A DNA stretch of 64,000 nucleotides from a virus: the IMG/VR virus record IMGVR_UViG_3300042477_000802, positions 1 through 64,000 of that record; one strand, written 5' to 3'. A model generated the notes under the pieces. It searched no databases. It was not told the origin of the DNA and saw only the letters and a program-made list of their open reading frames with translations. Made by a program: the position numbers and the translations under genes. Shown here piece after piece: positions 39,599 to 48,133 of the stretch (the stretch's first letter is position 1; every line of letters begins with the position of its first letter).

Positions 39599-40618
39599 TT
39601 AAGTATTATTGAGACGAGTTACTACTTCTTGCATCAAAGAACGAGGAATGGCTAAGTTCATTCTAATGAATCCTGGCGCGCCAAAAGGTGCTCCCTGAAT
39701 TATTTTAATTTTTGCTTGCTCAAATGCTAAGACATTATGGCATTTAAAAAATCCAAACATTCCAAACTGTTGTTCAATATCTTCTGGAACTAACAAAATG
39801 TTAGGATTTATTTCTTTACATAGCTTTTTATTATGTAAAATATCGGCAGCACTAGTCCGCTCAAAATTGAGCGTAGTTTGAGGGTACAGGTCTAAATGTT
39901 TAGCTAAGATCTGAAAATAAAACTTCTGAGACAAAATAGACACGCCAACAGTCATAGCCTCCATATATTCTGTAATATATGAATGCATTAACTTATTTTT
40001 ACATACTACATATCCTAAACGAAGTCCAGACAGACCTAACATTTTAGAAACTGAATATATTTGAGCGTCACCAATAACTGGTAATGGATGTTCGGTAGGC
40101 AAGTAAATGTGATTATAATAAGCCGCATCATGAACTAACGGAACATGAAAAACGGAATATTTTTTTTCTAAATTTATTAGTTCCTCTACCTTTACAGAAT
40201 CACCATTTGGATTATTAGGATCTAATAAGAGAAACGGTAATTTTCCTTGATTGGCATAAAAAGAACATTCCATGTTATGGATGGATGATAGAGGTGGAAT
40301 CAAAGCCCAAAATGGTTTTTTCATGGTATATTGACTCCACCCCATTTTTTTCCAAGCATAGAAACAAGCACCTAAAGCTTGTTTAGCTCCATTAGTAATA
40401 ACCACTGGATAGTGGTACTTATCTTCTAGATATTTAACTAATGGTCCATATCCTGCTGGAGCAGGATAAATAAGATCTTCAGCGGATAAGGAATCTAAAA
40501 TTTTATCATCTAAATTAAAAGAATTTAATAGATTGTCTCGAACTACATGTGGTTCACCAATAGCACAATCAATAAAACCCGGAGGACATTTATTAGATGC
40601 TAAAATTAAATTATCCAT
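39599..40618 (-). CDS. PLP-dependent aminotransferase, class I/II
   Basis: The 339-residue protein has the fold-type I layout: ITNGAKQALGACFYAW (cofactor phosphate region), DPNNPNGDS (substrate region), HDAAYYNH, and the Schiff-base lysine in SVSKMLGLSGLRLGYVV. It is shorter than many but all key parts are present. Substrate unknown; it shares a junction with the LysRS gene. Confidence 0.9.
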   Translation of the reverse strand: MDNLILASNKCPPGFIDCAIGEPHVVRDNLLNSFNLDDKILDSLSAEDLIYPAPAGYGPLVKYLEDKYHYPVVITNGAKQALGACFYAWKKMGWSQYTMKKPFWALIPPLSSIHNMECSFYANQGKLPFLLLDPNNPNGDSVKVEELINLEKKYSVFHVPLVHDAAYYNHIYLPTEHPLPVIGDAQIYSVSKMLGLSGLRLGYVVCKNKLMHSYITEYMEAMTVGVSILSQKFYFQILAKHLDLYPQTTLNFERTSAADILHNKKLCKEINPNILLVPEDIEQQFGMFGFFKCHNVLAFEQAKIKIIQGAPFGAPGFIRMNLAIPRSLMQEVVTRLNNT

Positions 40619-40619
40619 A

Positions 40620-42164
40620 TTATTTTAATTCAATAGGCTTTAAGGTAGGGAAAAGTATTACATCTTTGATGTTAGAAGAATTAGTTAGAAAGGAAACTAA
40701 GCGATCGATACCTAGACCTAGACCGATAGCGGGAGGCATTCCATATTCTAATGCTTCAATATAATCTTGGTCAAAAGCCATTGGATCCTTTTCGGAGGAT
40801 GACAATTGCTGTTGAAATCTTAAAAATTGTTCTTGAGGGTCATTTAATTCTTGGAAAGCATTCGCTAATTCTTGACCATTAACAAAAAGCTCAAACCTAT
40901 CGCAAAAATTAGGGTCTTGATCTGAGGCTCTGGCTAACGGAGAAATATCTTTTGGATAATCAGTAATAAAGACTGGCACTGATTTAGTGCCATTTTCATT
41001 CCTATAATCTTCAGTTAGAAAAGGTTCAACTAGGTGCTCGAATAAAATTCCAATTTTGGAACCAGAAGAAACATTCTTGACTGCCTCTGAAAGATCTGGC
41101 AGAGAAATTTTCTGCAGTCTAGGATTATTTTCTTGTTGCACTTGCAGTGTTGATAAATCAATTCCAGACTTATGAGCAGCATATTCAATGGAATTGAGCA
41201 TGGAAACAGAATGAAATCTACTCCAATCAATAGGAGAATTAACCATCCAATTATTAAAATAATTTAATGCACTAGCAGGCAAATTATTTTCTAAATAAGA
41301 AATAATAAAATTCCAAAGATTAGAGGTATGCGAAATCAAATCTTTAAAGTTACCATATGCTTCATAACTTTCCAGCATAGTAAATTCTGGATTATGTCGA
41401 GGCGACAATCCTTCATTTCGATAATTTTTACCAATTTCAAATACCTTTTCATAGCCTCCCACTAATAATCTTTTTAGATAAAGTTCTGGAGCAATTCTTA
41501 ATTGCAAGGAACAATTTAGAGAGTTATGAAAAGTATTAAAAGGCTTAGCGTTAGCTCCTGAACTAATAGCAGATAGAGTTGGAGTTTCTACTTCCATAAA
41601 AGAGCGAGTCTCCATAAACTGTCTAATAGCCTTAATGACCATAGAACGAACAATAAATCGCGCTCTAGTTTCTTCGGAGGATAGAAGATCTAAATATCTT
41701 TGACGATACTTAACTTCTTCATCTGAAAGTCCAGAAAACTTCTCTGGCGGAGGAAGATGTGATTTAGTTAGCACTTTCCAAGTTTGGAGTAGAATAGAAA
41801 TTTCTCCCGTCTTAGATAGGCAAGATAATCCAGAAATCTCAATAATATCTCCTAGATCAAGAAGATAAAGGTCTTGATAATTTGAAAGAGATGACTTAGA
41901 AGCAATCAATTGAATTGACCCAGAAGCATCCGTCATCTTGATGAAAGTAATTCCTCCAGACTTACGAATATTAGTAATTCTGCCGTGTAGTTTCCACTCT
42001 TCAGATAACTCGTCTGGAGAAATAGAGGTGGGCGGATGATTATGACTGCTTTCTTTAAGAACAGAAGCAATAGAATGATGCTTCTCTGCCAAGGGATAAG
42101 TACCACCATTTAAGATGGTGTGCTTATTTAATCTTACTTCCTTTAAACTTTCTTGACTTGACAT
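40620..42164 (-). CDS. lysS: Class II lysyl-tRNA synthetase
   Basis: The 514-residue protein has an N-terminal OB fold (WKLHGRITNIRKSGGITFIK), motif 1 (FMEVETPTLSAISSGANAKP), motif 2 (FEIGKNYRNEGLSPRHNPEF), lysine-pocket residues (ELANAFQELNDP) and motif 3 (GLGLGIDRLVSFLT). It appears complete. No tRNA-Lys was found in the window, so it would charge host or other phage tRNA-Lys. Confidence 0.95.
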   Translation of the reverse strand: MSSQESLKEVRLNKHTILNGGTYPLAEKHHSIASVLKESSHNHPPTSISPDELSEEWKLHGRITNIRKSGGITFIKMTDASGSIQLIASKSSLSNYQDLYLLDLGDIIEISGLSCLSKTGEISILLQTWKVLTKSHLPPPEKFSGLSDEEVKYRQRYLDLLSSEETRARFIVRSMVIKAIRQFMETRSFMEVETPTLSAISSGANAKPFNTFHNSLNCSLQLRIAPELYLKRLLVGGYEKVFEIGKNYRNEGLSPRHNPEFTMLESYEAYGNFKDLISHTSNLWNFIISYLENNLPASALNYFNNWMVNSPIDWSRFHSVSMLNSIEYAAHKSGIDLSTLQVQQENNPRLQKISLPDLSEAVKNVSSGSKIGILFEHLVEPFLTEDYRNENGTKSVPVFITDYPKDISPLARASDQDPNFCDRFELFVNGQELANAFQELNDPQEQFLRFQQQLSSSEKDPMAFDQDYIEALEYGMPPAIGLGLGIDRLVSFLTNSSNIKDVILFPTLKPIELK

Positions 42165-42165
42165 A

Positions 42166-42504
42166 TTAAGTATGGGTAGAATAATCTGGAGAGGTATTAA
42201 AATAATGTTCCATTATCTCCTCATCTTCATGAGGAAGAATTTCTTCTAAGGGATCTAGATGATATGGTAACTGAAAAGGATCGCACATAACGGGAACTTC
42301 TAAAGTAAATTTAGAGCCATCTACGTTAGTTTTAATGGTTTGAAACAAACCACAGGATAATCCCTCTTTATTTTCTTCATAAGAAGAAAATGGTAACTCT
42401 TCTTGAGTAGAAAATTCATTTTCACTAAAATTTTCAGAAGAATCTTCCTCTACGCAACCCAAGATAAACACAACTAGACCTAGTGAGATTAATTTTTGTA
42501 ACAT
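42166..42504 (-). CDS. Predicted lipoprotein
   Basis: The signal peptide MLQKLISLGLVVFILGC ends in a good lipobox (ILGC). The mature part is acidic (VEEDSSENFSENEFSTQEEL) and ends in a histidine-containing tail. Membrane-attached, role unknown. Confidence 0.72.
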   Translation of the reverse strand: MLQKLISLGLVVFILGCVEEDSSENFSENEFSTQEELPFSSYEENKEGLSCGLFQTIKTNVDGSKFTLEVPVMCDPFQLPYHLDPLEEILPHEDEEIMEHYFNTSPDYSTHT

Positions 42505-42526
42505 ACAACCCCGTTTAATTGAAAAT

Positions 42527-42856
42527 TTACCACATTAATAATGTGTGAAAAATAGCTCCTACCACAAAAATAATTGTGGCAAATAGCAAATCATAAAATA
42601 ATTTAAAAAACAAATAGGAAGAAGTGGCTTGTTTAGCTGCTAATTGAATAACCACAGAAGTTTGATTAAACAAATCAACTACCTCTTTAGTTTTAAAGAG
42701 CTGCAATAAAAGCAACACTCCAATAAAATGAGCAGGCCCTAATAAGGGAAAGTTAGTAAATTGTTTAACAACAAACCATTTCCAAAATATGGAAATATAA
42801 AATGCTCTCAACACAAAATTAAACAAATACCAAACTACATAAAGGGCATACATCAT
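42527..42856 (-). CDS. Multi-span membrane protein
   Basis: The 109-residue protein starts ALYVVWYLFNFVLRAFYISI and has at least three hydrophobic stretches, ending LLFATIIFVVGAIFHTLLMW. It follows the second copy of the TCCCAGCGAC element by about 40 bases. Confidence 0.68.
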   Translation of the reverse strand: MMYALYVVWYLFNFVLRAFYISIFWKWFVVKQFTNFPLLGPAHFIGVLLLLQLFKTKEVVDLFNQTSVVIQLAAKQATSSYLFFKLFYDLLFATIIFVVGAIFHTLLMW

Positions 42857-42880
42857 AACTATTCTTTCTGAGTGCCCTCA

Positions 42881-42917
42881 CTATCTAGGGCGTGAGAATA
42901 AAATTTAGTCGCTGGGA
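42881..42917 (-). repeat. TCCCAGCGACTAAATTTTTT element, copy 2
   Basis: Core at 42898-42917 with one change (TTTTAT for TTTTTT); downstream box GCCCTAGATA. GCCCT/AGGGC pairs just behind it. It lies between the AAA ATPase stop and the membrane protein start. Confidence 0.75.
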
Positions 42918-42947
42918 GCTGGCCGTGGCACGAAAATTGCATCCGGT

Positions 42948-43769
42948 TCAATCGGAATTCGCAATCATACTTTTAATTCTAGTGATAGAAGATCGATAAT
43001 CACTTCCAAATAAGAAAACAGATTTGAATAATTCTTCTAGATGTGCAAAAGAAAAACCAGCAGTATCTTTGACCCATTGGTCTAAGTTTTCAATTTTAGA
43101 TTTCCCTAACAGTAATTTTTGCAAATATTCTTTTCTAATTTTTGCTTGAGGAGGCTTAACTTCTAAAACTAGATCGAATCTATTGGGTCTATTTTTAATG
43201 TTATTTTGTAAATCTTTAATGTAATTAGTAGTTCCAAGATATACTGTAGAGTGTGAAAATTTTTCTAAACCATCTAACATGTTTAGAACATCTGATTCAT
43301 CAATACTATCTAGTATATAATTTAAATCTTCTAATAGAACAATGATCGGTTTATCCGGATAAATTTCTCTAAATTTAGAGAGACACTCTTTATAAACGTC
43401 GATGTTAGTATTAAACTTAATTACGACGCCATCTTTAGAAGTGACATTAGATGTCAACAAAGAGATAATAGATGACTTACCACATCCGGGCGGTCCATAC
43501 ATTAAGATTCCTCTCTTAAATGGCATTTGATATGCTGCGTACTTATCTTTCAGGGTCCAAAATTTTTGGATGTCTTTAATGATAAAGTCACTCGTATCAT
43601 CTTGAAAAGCAAAGATTCTTCTTTGCTCAATATCTAATTTTTTAAAATAAAACCCATATTGACGGTCATAACAGGTTTCGTACAAACCTGGAGGAAAAAC
43701 ATCAGTACATTTACTGAGGTCAATCGGAACAAATATCTCGGGACTTGGGCAGGAAAAACCTTGTTTCAT
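42948..43769 (-). CDS. BCS1-like AAA+ ATPase
   Basis: The 273-residue protein has Walker A GILMYGPPGCGKSS, Walker B IIVLLEDLN, then LNMLDGLEKFSHSTVYLGTT (sensor 1) and NRPNRFDLV (arginine finger region). The fold and the short size match BCS1-type AAA proteins from phages. It probably remodels a protein or protein-DNA complex. Its start overlaps the stop of a leftover repeat leader peptide (ATGA). Confidence 0.87.
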   Translation of the reverse strand: MKQGFSCPSPEIFVPIDLSKCTDVFPPGLYETCYDRQYGFYFKKLDIEQRRIFAFQDDTSDFIIKDIQKFWTLKDKYAAYQMPFKRGILMYGPPGCGKSSIISLLTSNVTSKDGVVIKFNTNIDVYKECLSKFREIYPDKPIIVLLEDLNYILDSIDESDVLNMLDGLEKFSHSTVYLGTTNYIKDLQNNIKNRPNRFDLVLEVKPPQAKIRKEYLQKLLLGKSKIENLDQWVKDTAGFSFAHLEELFKSVFLFGSDYRSSITRIKSMIANSD

Positions 43770-43792
43770 ACGTACCTTTCAATTTCTTGCAT
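43766..43792 (-). pseudogene. Leader peptide left from a repeat gene
   Basis: A tiny frame reads MQEIERYV then TGA, the first codons of the repeat family, preceded by the usual repeat junction. Its TGA overlaps the ATG of the AAA gene, so translation of the leader could couple to it. Confidence 0.55.
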
Positions 43793-43795
43793 ACT

Positions 43796-44044
43796 TTACC
43801 ATAAAGTTTTTAATTTAAGTATTCGCCAATATTCTTCTTCTGTATATTGTTTATTTTGAAGATACCACTCTTTATATCCATCAGCATATTCTACCGCTGG
43901 CCCATCTTCTCGATGTAAGAGATCATGAAGATACCACCATTTATTTCCATTAGAAAATTCTATCGCTGGACCGTCTTCTCGATGATATCGATCATTCCAA
44001 TAATAAAATTTATTTCCATTTTTGTCTATATTAATTCCGTGCAT
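43796..44044 (-). CDS. HREDGPA-repeat protein, 2 units
   Basis: The 82-residue product starts MHGINIDKNGNKFYYWND. The tail is EEEYWRILKLKTLW. It is the last intact gene of its array. Confidence 0.85.
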   Translation of the reverse strand: MHGINIDKNGNKFYYWNDRYHREDGPAIEFSNGNKWWYLHDLLHREDGPAVEYADGYKEWYLQNKQYTEEEYWRILKLKTLW

Positions 44045-44048
44045 TACT

Positions 44049-44435
44049 TTACCATAAAGCTTTTAATTTAACCATTCGCCAATACTTTTTTTCTGTGTAT
44101 CTCTTATTTTTAAGATGCCAAAATTTAGTACCATCAACATATTCTACTGCCGGACCATCTTCTCGATGGAGTTGATTATGAAGCAACCATTCTTTAGATC
44201 CATTACTCCACTCTACGGCTGGACCATCTTCTCGATGTAGTTGATCATGACGATACCAATATTTATCTCCATTAACATACTCTACAGCCGGACCATCTTC
44301 TCGATGTCGTTGACCATGAAGATACCAATATTTATTTCCATCATACCATTCGATAGCTGGTCCATCTTCTCGATGGAGTTGGCCATTCCAATAGTATCTT
44401 TTAGTCCCACGTTCATCTATTTTAATTTCTTGCAT
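44049..44435 (-). CDS. HREDGPA-repeat protein, 4 units
   Basis: The 128-residue product has four HREDGPA cores with no drift, the cleanest set of any member. The start is MQEIKIDERGTKRYYWNG and the tail EKKYWRMVKLKALW. Confidence 0.87.
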   Translation of the reverse strand: MQEIKIDERGTKRYYWNGQLHREDGPAIEWYDGNKYWYLHGQRHREDGPAVEYVNGDKYWYRHDQLHREDGPAVEWSNGSKEWLLHNQLHREDGPAVEYVDGTKFWHLKNKRYTEKKYWRMVKLKALW

Positions 44436-44438
44436 ACT

Positions 44439-44687
44439 TCACCATAATGCTTTTAATTTAACTAATCTCCAATACTCTTCTTCTGAATATGATTCACCTT
44501 GAAGATACCATTTTTTAAATCCATTAACATAATCTATGGCCGGACCACCTTCTCGATGCCGTTGACCATGATGATACCATTGTTTATATCCATTAATATA
44601 TTTTATTGCTGGTCCATCTTCTCGATGGAGTTTATTACTCCAAAAATATCTTTTAGTGCCAAATTTATCTATCGTAATTTCTTGCAT
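44439..44687 (-). CDS. HREDGPA-repeat protein, 2 units
   Basis: The 82-residue product starts MQEITIDKFGTKRYFWSN; cores are HREDGPAIKY and HREGGPAIDY. The tail is EEEYWRLVKLKALW. Confidence 0.85.
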   Translation of the reverse strand: MQEITIDKFGTKRYFWSNKLHREDGPAIKYINGYKQWYHHGQRHREGGPAIDYVNGFKKWYLQGESYSEEEYWRLVKLKALW

Positions 44688-44690
44688 ATT

Positions 44691-45008
44691 TTACCACAAA
44701 GCTTTTAGCTTAACTAAACGCCAATATTTTTCTTCTGTATATTTTTTACCGTGAAGGAACCACTCTTTATCTCCATTAGCATATTCTGCGGCCGGACCAT
44801 CTTCTCGATGAAATTGATCATGCAAATACCAGAATTTGTCTCCATTAGAATATTCTAATGCCGGGCCATCTTCTCGATGATATTGACCATTAAGACACCA
44901 CTCTTTAGATCCATTAGCATATTCTATCGCAGGACCATCTTCTCGATGTAATTGGTTATTCCAATAATATCTTTTAGTCCCGTGTTCATCTATTGTAATT
45001 TCTTGCAT
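44691..45008 (-). CDS. HREDGPA-repeat protein, 3 units
   Basis: The 105-residue product starts MQEITIDEHGTKRYYWNN. Tail EEKYWRLVKLKALW. Confidence 0.86.
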   Translation of the reverse strand: MQEITIDEHGTKRYYWNNQLHREDGPAIEYANGSKEWCLNGQYHREDGPALEYSNGDKFWYLHDQFHREDGPAAEYANGDKEWFLHGKKYTEEKYWRLVKLKALW

Positions 45009-45011
45009 ACT

Positions 45012-45398
45012 TTACCATAATGCTTTTAGCTTGACTAATCTCCAATATTCTTCTTCGGAATATCTTTTGCCTTGAAGGCACCAATATTTAGTACCATTAG
45101 CATCTTCTACGGCTGGTCCATCTTCTCGATGTAGATCGCCATGATGATACCATTCTTTATATCCACTAACATATTCTAGAGCAGGCCCATCTTCTCGATG
45201 TCTTTTACCATTAACATACCAAGCTTTATATTTATTAATATATTCTATTGCTGGCCCAGCTTCTCGATGCCAACGATCATAAAGCCTCCATTCGTTACTG
45301 CCATTAGTAAATTCTATGGCGGGTCCAGCTTCTCGATGAAGCTGACCGTTCCAATAATAAAATTTAGTACCATATTTATTTATCTTAATTTCTTGCAT
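45012..45398 (-). CDS. HREDGPA-repeat protein, 4 units
   Basis: The 128-residue product starts MQEIKINKYGTKFYYWNG. Two cores are HREAGPAIE (alanine for aspartate). The tail is EEEYWRLVKLKALW. Confidence 0.86.
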   Translation of the reverse strand: MQEIKINKYGTKFYYWNGQLHREAGPAIEFTNGSNEWRLYDRWHREAGPAIEYINKYKAWYVNGKRHREDGPALEYVSGYKEWYHHGDLHREDGPAVEDANGTKYWCLQGKRYSEEEYWRLVKLKALW

Positions 45399-45401
45399 AT
45401 T

Positions 45402-45719
45402 TTACCATAAAGCTTTTAATTTAACCACTCGCCAATACTCTTCTTCTGAATATTCTTTACCTTGAAGGTAATATTCTCGGTATCCATTAATAAATTCTAA
45501 TGCCGGGCCATCTTCTCGATGGCGTCGACCATGAAGATACCATGATTTACCTCCATCAAAATATTCTATCGCTGGACCATCTAGTCGATGGAGTTTGTCG
45601 TGAATATACCACTCTTTAGTTCCGCTAACAAATTCTACGGCCGGACCATCTTCTCGATGAAGACAAAGGTCCCAAAAATAATATTTATTTCCATATTTAT
45701 CAGATTTTATCTTTTGCAT
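45402..45719 (-). CDS. HREDGPA-repeat protein, 3 units
   Basis: The start MQKIKSDKYGNKYYFWD fits the family; an ATG two codons earlier is less likely. One core is HRLDGPAIEY. The tail is EEEYWRVVKLKALW. It is first in its array, with a 250-base gap upstream. Confidence 0.84.
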   Translation of the reverse strand: MQKIKSDKYGNKYYFWDLCLHREDGPAVEFVSGTKEWYIHDKLHRLDGPAIEYFDGGKSWYLHGRRHREDGPALEFINGYREYYLQGKEYSEEEYWRVVKLKALW

Positions 45720-45725
45720 GATCAT

Positions 45726-45975
45726 TTTATGCTGGCACTGGGATTAAATCTTGACTAGCCTTAAGAACAATTTATAAACAGTCATCCTGAAATTATACAT
45801 ATTTTTAAAGTTTAAAACCTAGCTGTGACGCTTCCACTAGCCGCGTTTGTGTTAAATATATTTATAGCTTTAGACACGTTAAAAGATTTTAATATACGAA
45901 GTGTCTCTCGACAAATGATCGGGGGATCTAATAGGGGGAAGTGTTGCTGTACTACTTAACCTAATTTTTAGTAAT
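45726..45975. other. Gene-free gap of 250 bases
   Basis: I see no convincing gene, tRNA or promoter. An AGACAC/GTGTCT inverted repeat with a long loop lies at about 45874-45908. The gap may hold the unrecognised promoter of the downstream repeat array. Confidence 0.4.
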
Positions 45976-46674
45976 TTAGATAAAGGTAAGTAATAGAAAT
46001 AGTAGTAGGTAGTAAATAAATAACCAAGCTAGTAGTGTTTGAAATATCTCACTTAATGTTAAGGCAACAAATACCTTTTTCTTTTTAAAGATATTAGAGT
46101 AATCATCTAATATTCTTAAGGAAGAAAGCAGAATAATAGCCACCGCTAAGATGACATTAATCTTCCATAAGAAGAATACAATTACTACTGAAGTAAAAAT
46201 TAAATGATAAAATCCTAAACGTTTATCAATAGAGCTTCCAATACAATTAAAAACTTGTCCGCCATCTAAAAATGCTAGCGGAAGCATATTAAATATATTT
46301 AATATGCTCATTAAAACTACCGTTTCTTTCAGAATTAAAAGGCCGGTTAACTGATATAGAACGGCTGTCAATGCCGCAAATAAACTTCCACCCAAGGGAC
46401 CGGCTAAAGACACAATGACATTATGTTTATGACTTTTATAAGTTCCTCCAATAAAAGCCAAGCCTCCAATAAAAGGTAACAAGATAAAACCATGAGTTTT
46501 CATTCCCAATCTTTGGGCCGCCCAAAGATGACTCATCTCATGTAAAGAGATACTTACTACTAAAAGTATACCTAGTTTCCAACCCAGAAATATACTATAA
46601 ATTAGTAGAGTAAATAGAACGCACAAGCTCTGTATTAAATACCTATTAAAATTTTTTTCTTTAATTTTTACCAT
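45976..46674 (-). CDS. M50-family (site-2 protease-like) membrane metalloprotease
   Basis: The 232-residue protein has the zinc motif HEMSH in VVSISLHEMSHLWAAQRLG and the second motif LDGG in LPLAFLDGGQVFNC, with several membrane spans (FTLLIYSIFLGWKLGILL, IVFFLWKINVILAVAIIL). All catalytic residues are there. It may cut a host or phage membrane protein. Its ATG lies in the TTATGGTAA end of the upstream repeat gene, so it is co-translated with that array. Confidence 0.9.
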   Translation of the reverse strand: MVKIKEKNFNRYLIQSLCVLFTLLIYSIFLGWKLGILLVVSISLHEMSHLWAAQRLGMKTHGFILLPFIGGLAFIGGTYKSHKHNVIVSLAGPLGGSLFAALTAVLYQLTGLLILKETVVLMSILNIFNMLPLAFLDGGQVFNCIGSSIDKRLGFYHLIFTSVVIVFFLWKINVILAVAIILLSSLRILDDYSNIFKKKKVFVALTLSEIFQTLLAWLFIYYLLLFLLLTFI

Positions 46675-46979
46675 AAAGTTTTTAATTTAACCGTCCGCCA
46701 ATATTCTTCTTCTGTATATTGTTTACCTTGAAGGTACCACCATTTCTCTCCATTAGCGTTTTCTATCGCTGGACCATCTTCTCGATGCAATCGATCATGC
46801 AAATACCAGTTTTTACTTCCATTAGCATATATTACTGTAGGTCCATCTTCTCGATGAAGCTGACCATGAAGACACCAATGTTTTTCTCCATTGCTAAATT
46901 CTACGGCCGGGCCATCTTCTCGATGTAATTCTCCATTTACTAAATATCTTTTAATACCAAATTCATCATACTTTACCAT
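46668..46979 (-). CDS. HREDGPA-repeat protein, 3 units
   Basis: The 103-residue product starts MVKYDEFGIKRYLVNG at the ATG overlapping the previous gene's end. One core is HREDGPTVIY. The tail EEEYWRTVKLKTLW overlaps the M50 start by 7 bases. Confidence 0.85.
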   Translation of the reverse strand: MVKYDEFGIKRYLVNGELHREDGPAVEFSNGEKHWCLHGQLHREDGPTVIYANGSKNWYLHDRLHREDGPAIENANGEKWWYLQGKQYTEEEYWRTVKLKTLW

Positions 46980-47434
46980 AAAGCTTGTAACTTAAGCATT
47001 CGCCAATATTCTTCTTCGGTATATTCTTTATCTTCAAGATACCAGCGTTTTCCTTCAACAGGATATTCTATATCTTTATAATCTGTCAAACCTGACATTA
47101 AAAAGTACCATACCTGATAAGAATTAGAATTATTACTCCACTCTACTGCTGGCCCATCTGTTCGATGTAACTTATTATAAAGATAATATCTGGTATGATC
47201 TTTATATTCAGTAGCAGGGCCATCTGCTCGATGGCATTCGCCATGAAGAAACCAATGTTTACTTTCATTAACACGCTCTATGGCTGGGCCATCTTCTCGA
47301 TGGAGAAGATCGTTTAAATACCACAACTTATCTCCATTTGTATTTATAATAGCCGGTCCATCTTCTCGATGAAGCTGCCCATTCAACATATATTTTTTAG
47401 TTTTATTAGAGGTTAAGATATAAGTCGGCTTCAT
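46973..47434 (-). CDS. HREDGPA-repeat protein, 4 units with insertion
   Basis: The 153-residue product starts MKPTYILTSNKTKKYMLNG. After unit 4 there is a foreign segment, SYQVWYFLMSGLTDYKDIEY, before the usual KRWYLEDKEY and tail EEEYWRMLKLQALW. It shows that the fold tolerates loops. Confidence 0.84.
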   Translation of the reverse strand: MKPTYILTSNKTKKYMLNGQLHREDGPAIINTNGDKLWYLNDLLHREDGPAIERVNESKHWFLHGECHRADGPATEYKDHTRYYLYNKLHRTDGPAVEWSNNSNSYQVWYFLMSGLTDYKDIEYPVEGKRWYLEDKEYTEEEYWRMLKLQALW

Positions 47435-47448
47435 TTGTCTTGTAAATT

Positions 47449-47868
47449 CTAAATAAATTGAAGTTTAACTAAACGATTAAATTTATTGACAGAATAAATT
47501 CTTTTACCCTGTAAGTAATAATACACGCGACCACTAATCATTTCAATAGCCGGCCCATCTGTACGATGTAATTCTCCATTACAATACCACTTTTTATTAC
47601 CTTTTTTATCTATTAAAGCTGGACCATCAGTCCTATGAAATAGACCATTGAGACGCCATTCTTGATGGCCATCTGGGCGCTCTATAGCAGGACCATCTTC
47701 TCGATGAAGAGTACCATTTTTATGGTAGATAGAAAATCCATTAGGATATACAGTTCGATAACCAACATTACGGTAATAATATTTCTTAATGCCACAAGAA
47801 ATTTCTATAATAGAGTAATCTCCTTCTTCGTGGCATTTAATTTCTTGATTAAGATCAATGATCGTCAT
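47449..47868 (-). CDS. HREDGPA-repeat protein, 3 units, divergent
   Basis: The start MTIIDLNQEIKCHEEGDYSI overlaps the end of the acidic-protein gene by 14 bases. Earlier in-frame ATGs lie deep in that gene. The N-terminal extension is unlike relatives. Units: HREDGPAIER, HRTDGPALID, HRTDGPAIEM. Tail VNKFNRLVKLQFI. Confidence 0.8.
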   Translation of the reverse strand: MTIIDLNQEIKCHEEGDYSIIEISCGIKKYYYRNVGYRTVYPNGFSIYHKNGTLHREDGPAIERPDGHQEWRLNGLFHRTDGPALIDKKGNKKWYCNGELHRTDGPAIEMISGRVYYYLQGKRIYSVNKFNRLVKLQFI

Positions 47869-48103
47869 CAGACTCATCAACAAAATCTTCATCATCCATG
47901 GATGAAAAATCAGAATCAAAATCATCATCCTCTTCATCTTCAGCAGATAGAAGTTCTACTAACTCTCCATCATCCTCTTCACACAGACCAGTCATAATAA
48001 TAATTTGACCCCGACTATCCTTAGTCGTATGAAAACCTGATGGAAATAACTCTTCTAACGCCTCTTCAAGATCTTCTAAATTCATTTTTTCTCCTTTAAA
48101 CAA
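47855..48103 (-). CDS. Small acidic protein
   Basis: The 82-residue product has a short folded start (MNLEDLEEALEELFPSGFHT) and a strongly acidic tail (EDEEDDDFDSDFSSMDDEDF) like DNA mimics or acidic chaperone tails. Possible regulator or inhibitor of a DNA-binding protein; no direct evidence. Confidence 0.66.
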   Translation of the reverse strand: MFKGEKMNLEDLEEALEELFPSGFHTTKDSRGQIIIMTGLCEEDDGELVELLSAEDEEDDDFDSDFSSMDDEDFVDESDDDH

Positions 48104-48133
48104 ATCAAATATATTTTAATTAGTATATTTCGT

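Noticed and set aside
45726-45975. Hidden tRNA or small gene in the 250-base gap
   Set aside because: No acceptor/T-arm pair and no frame with a start and ribosome site could be found on either strand.
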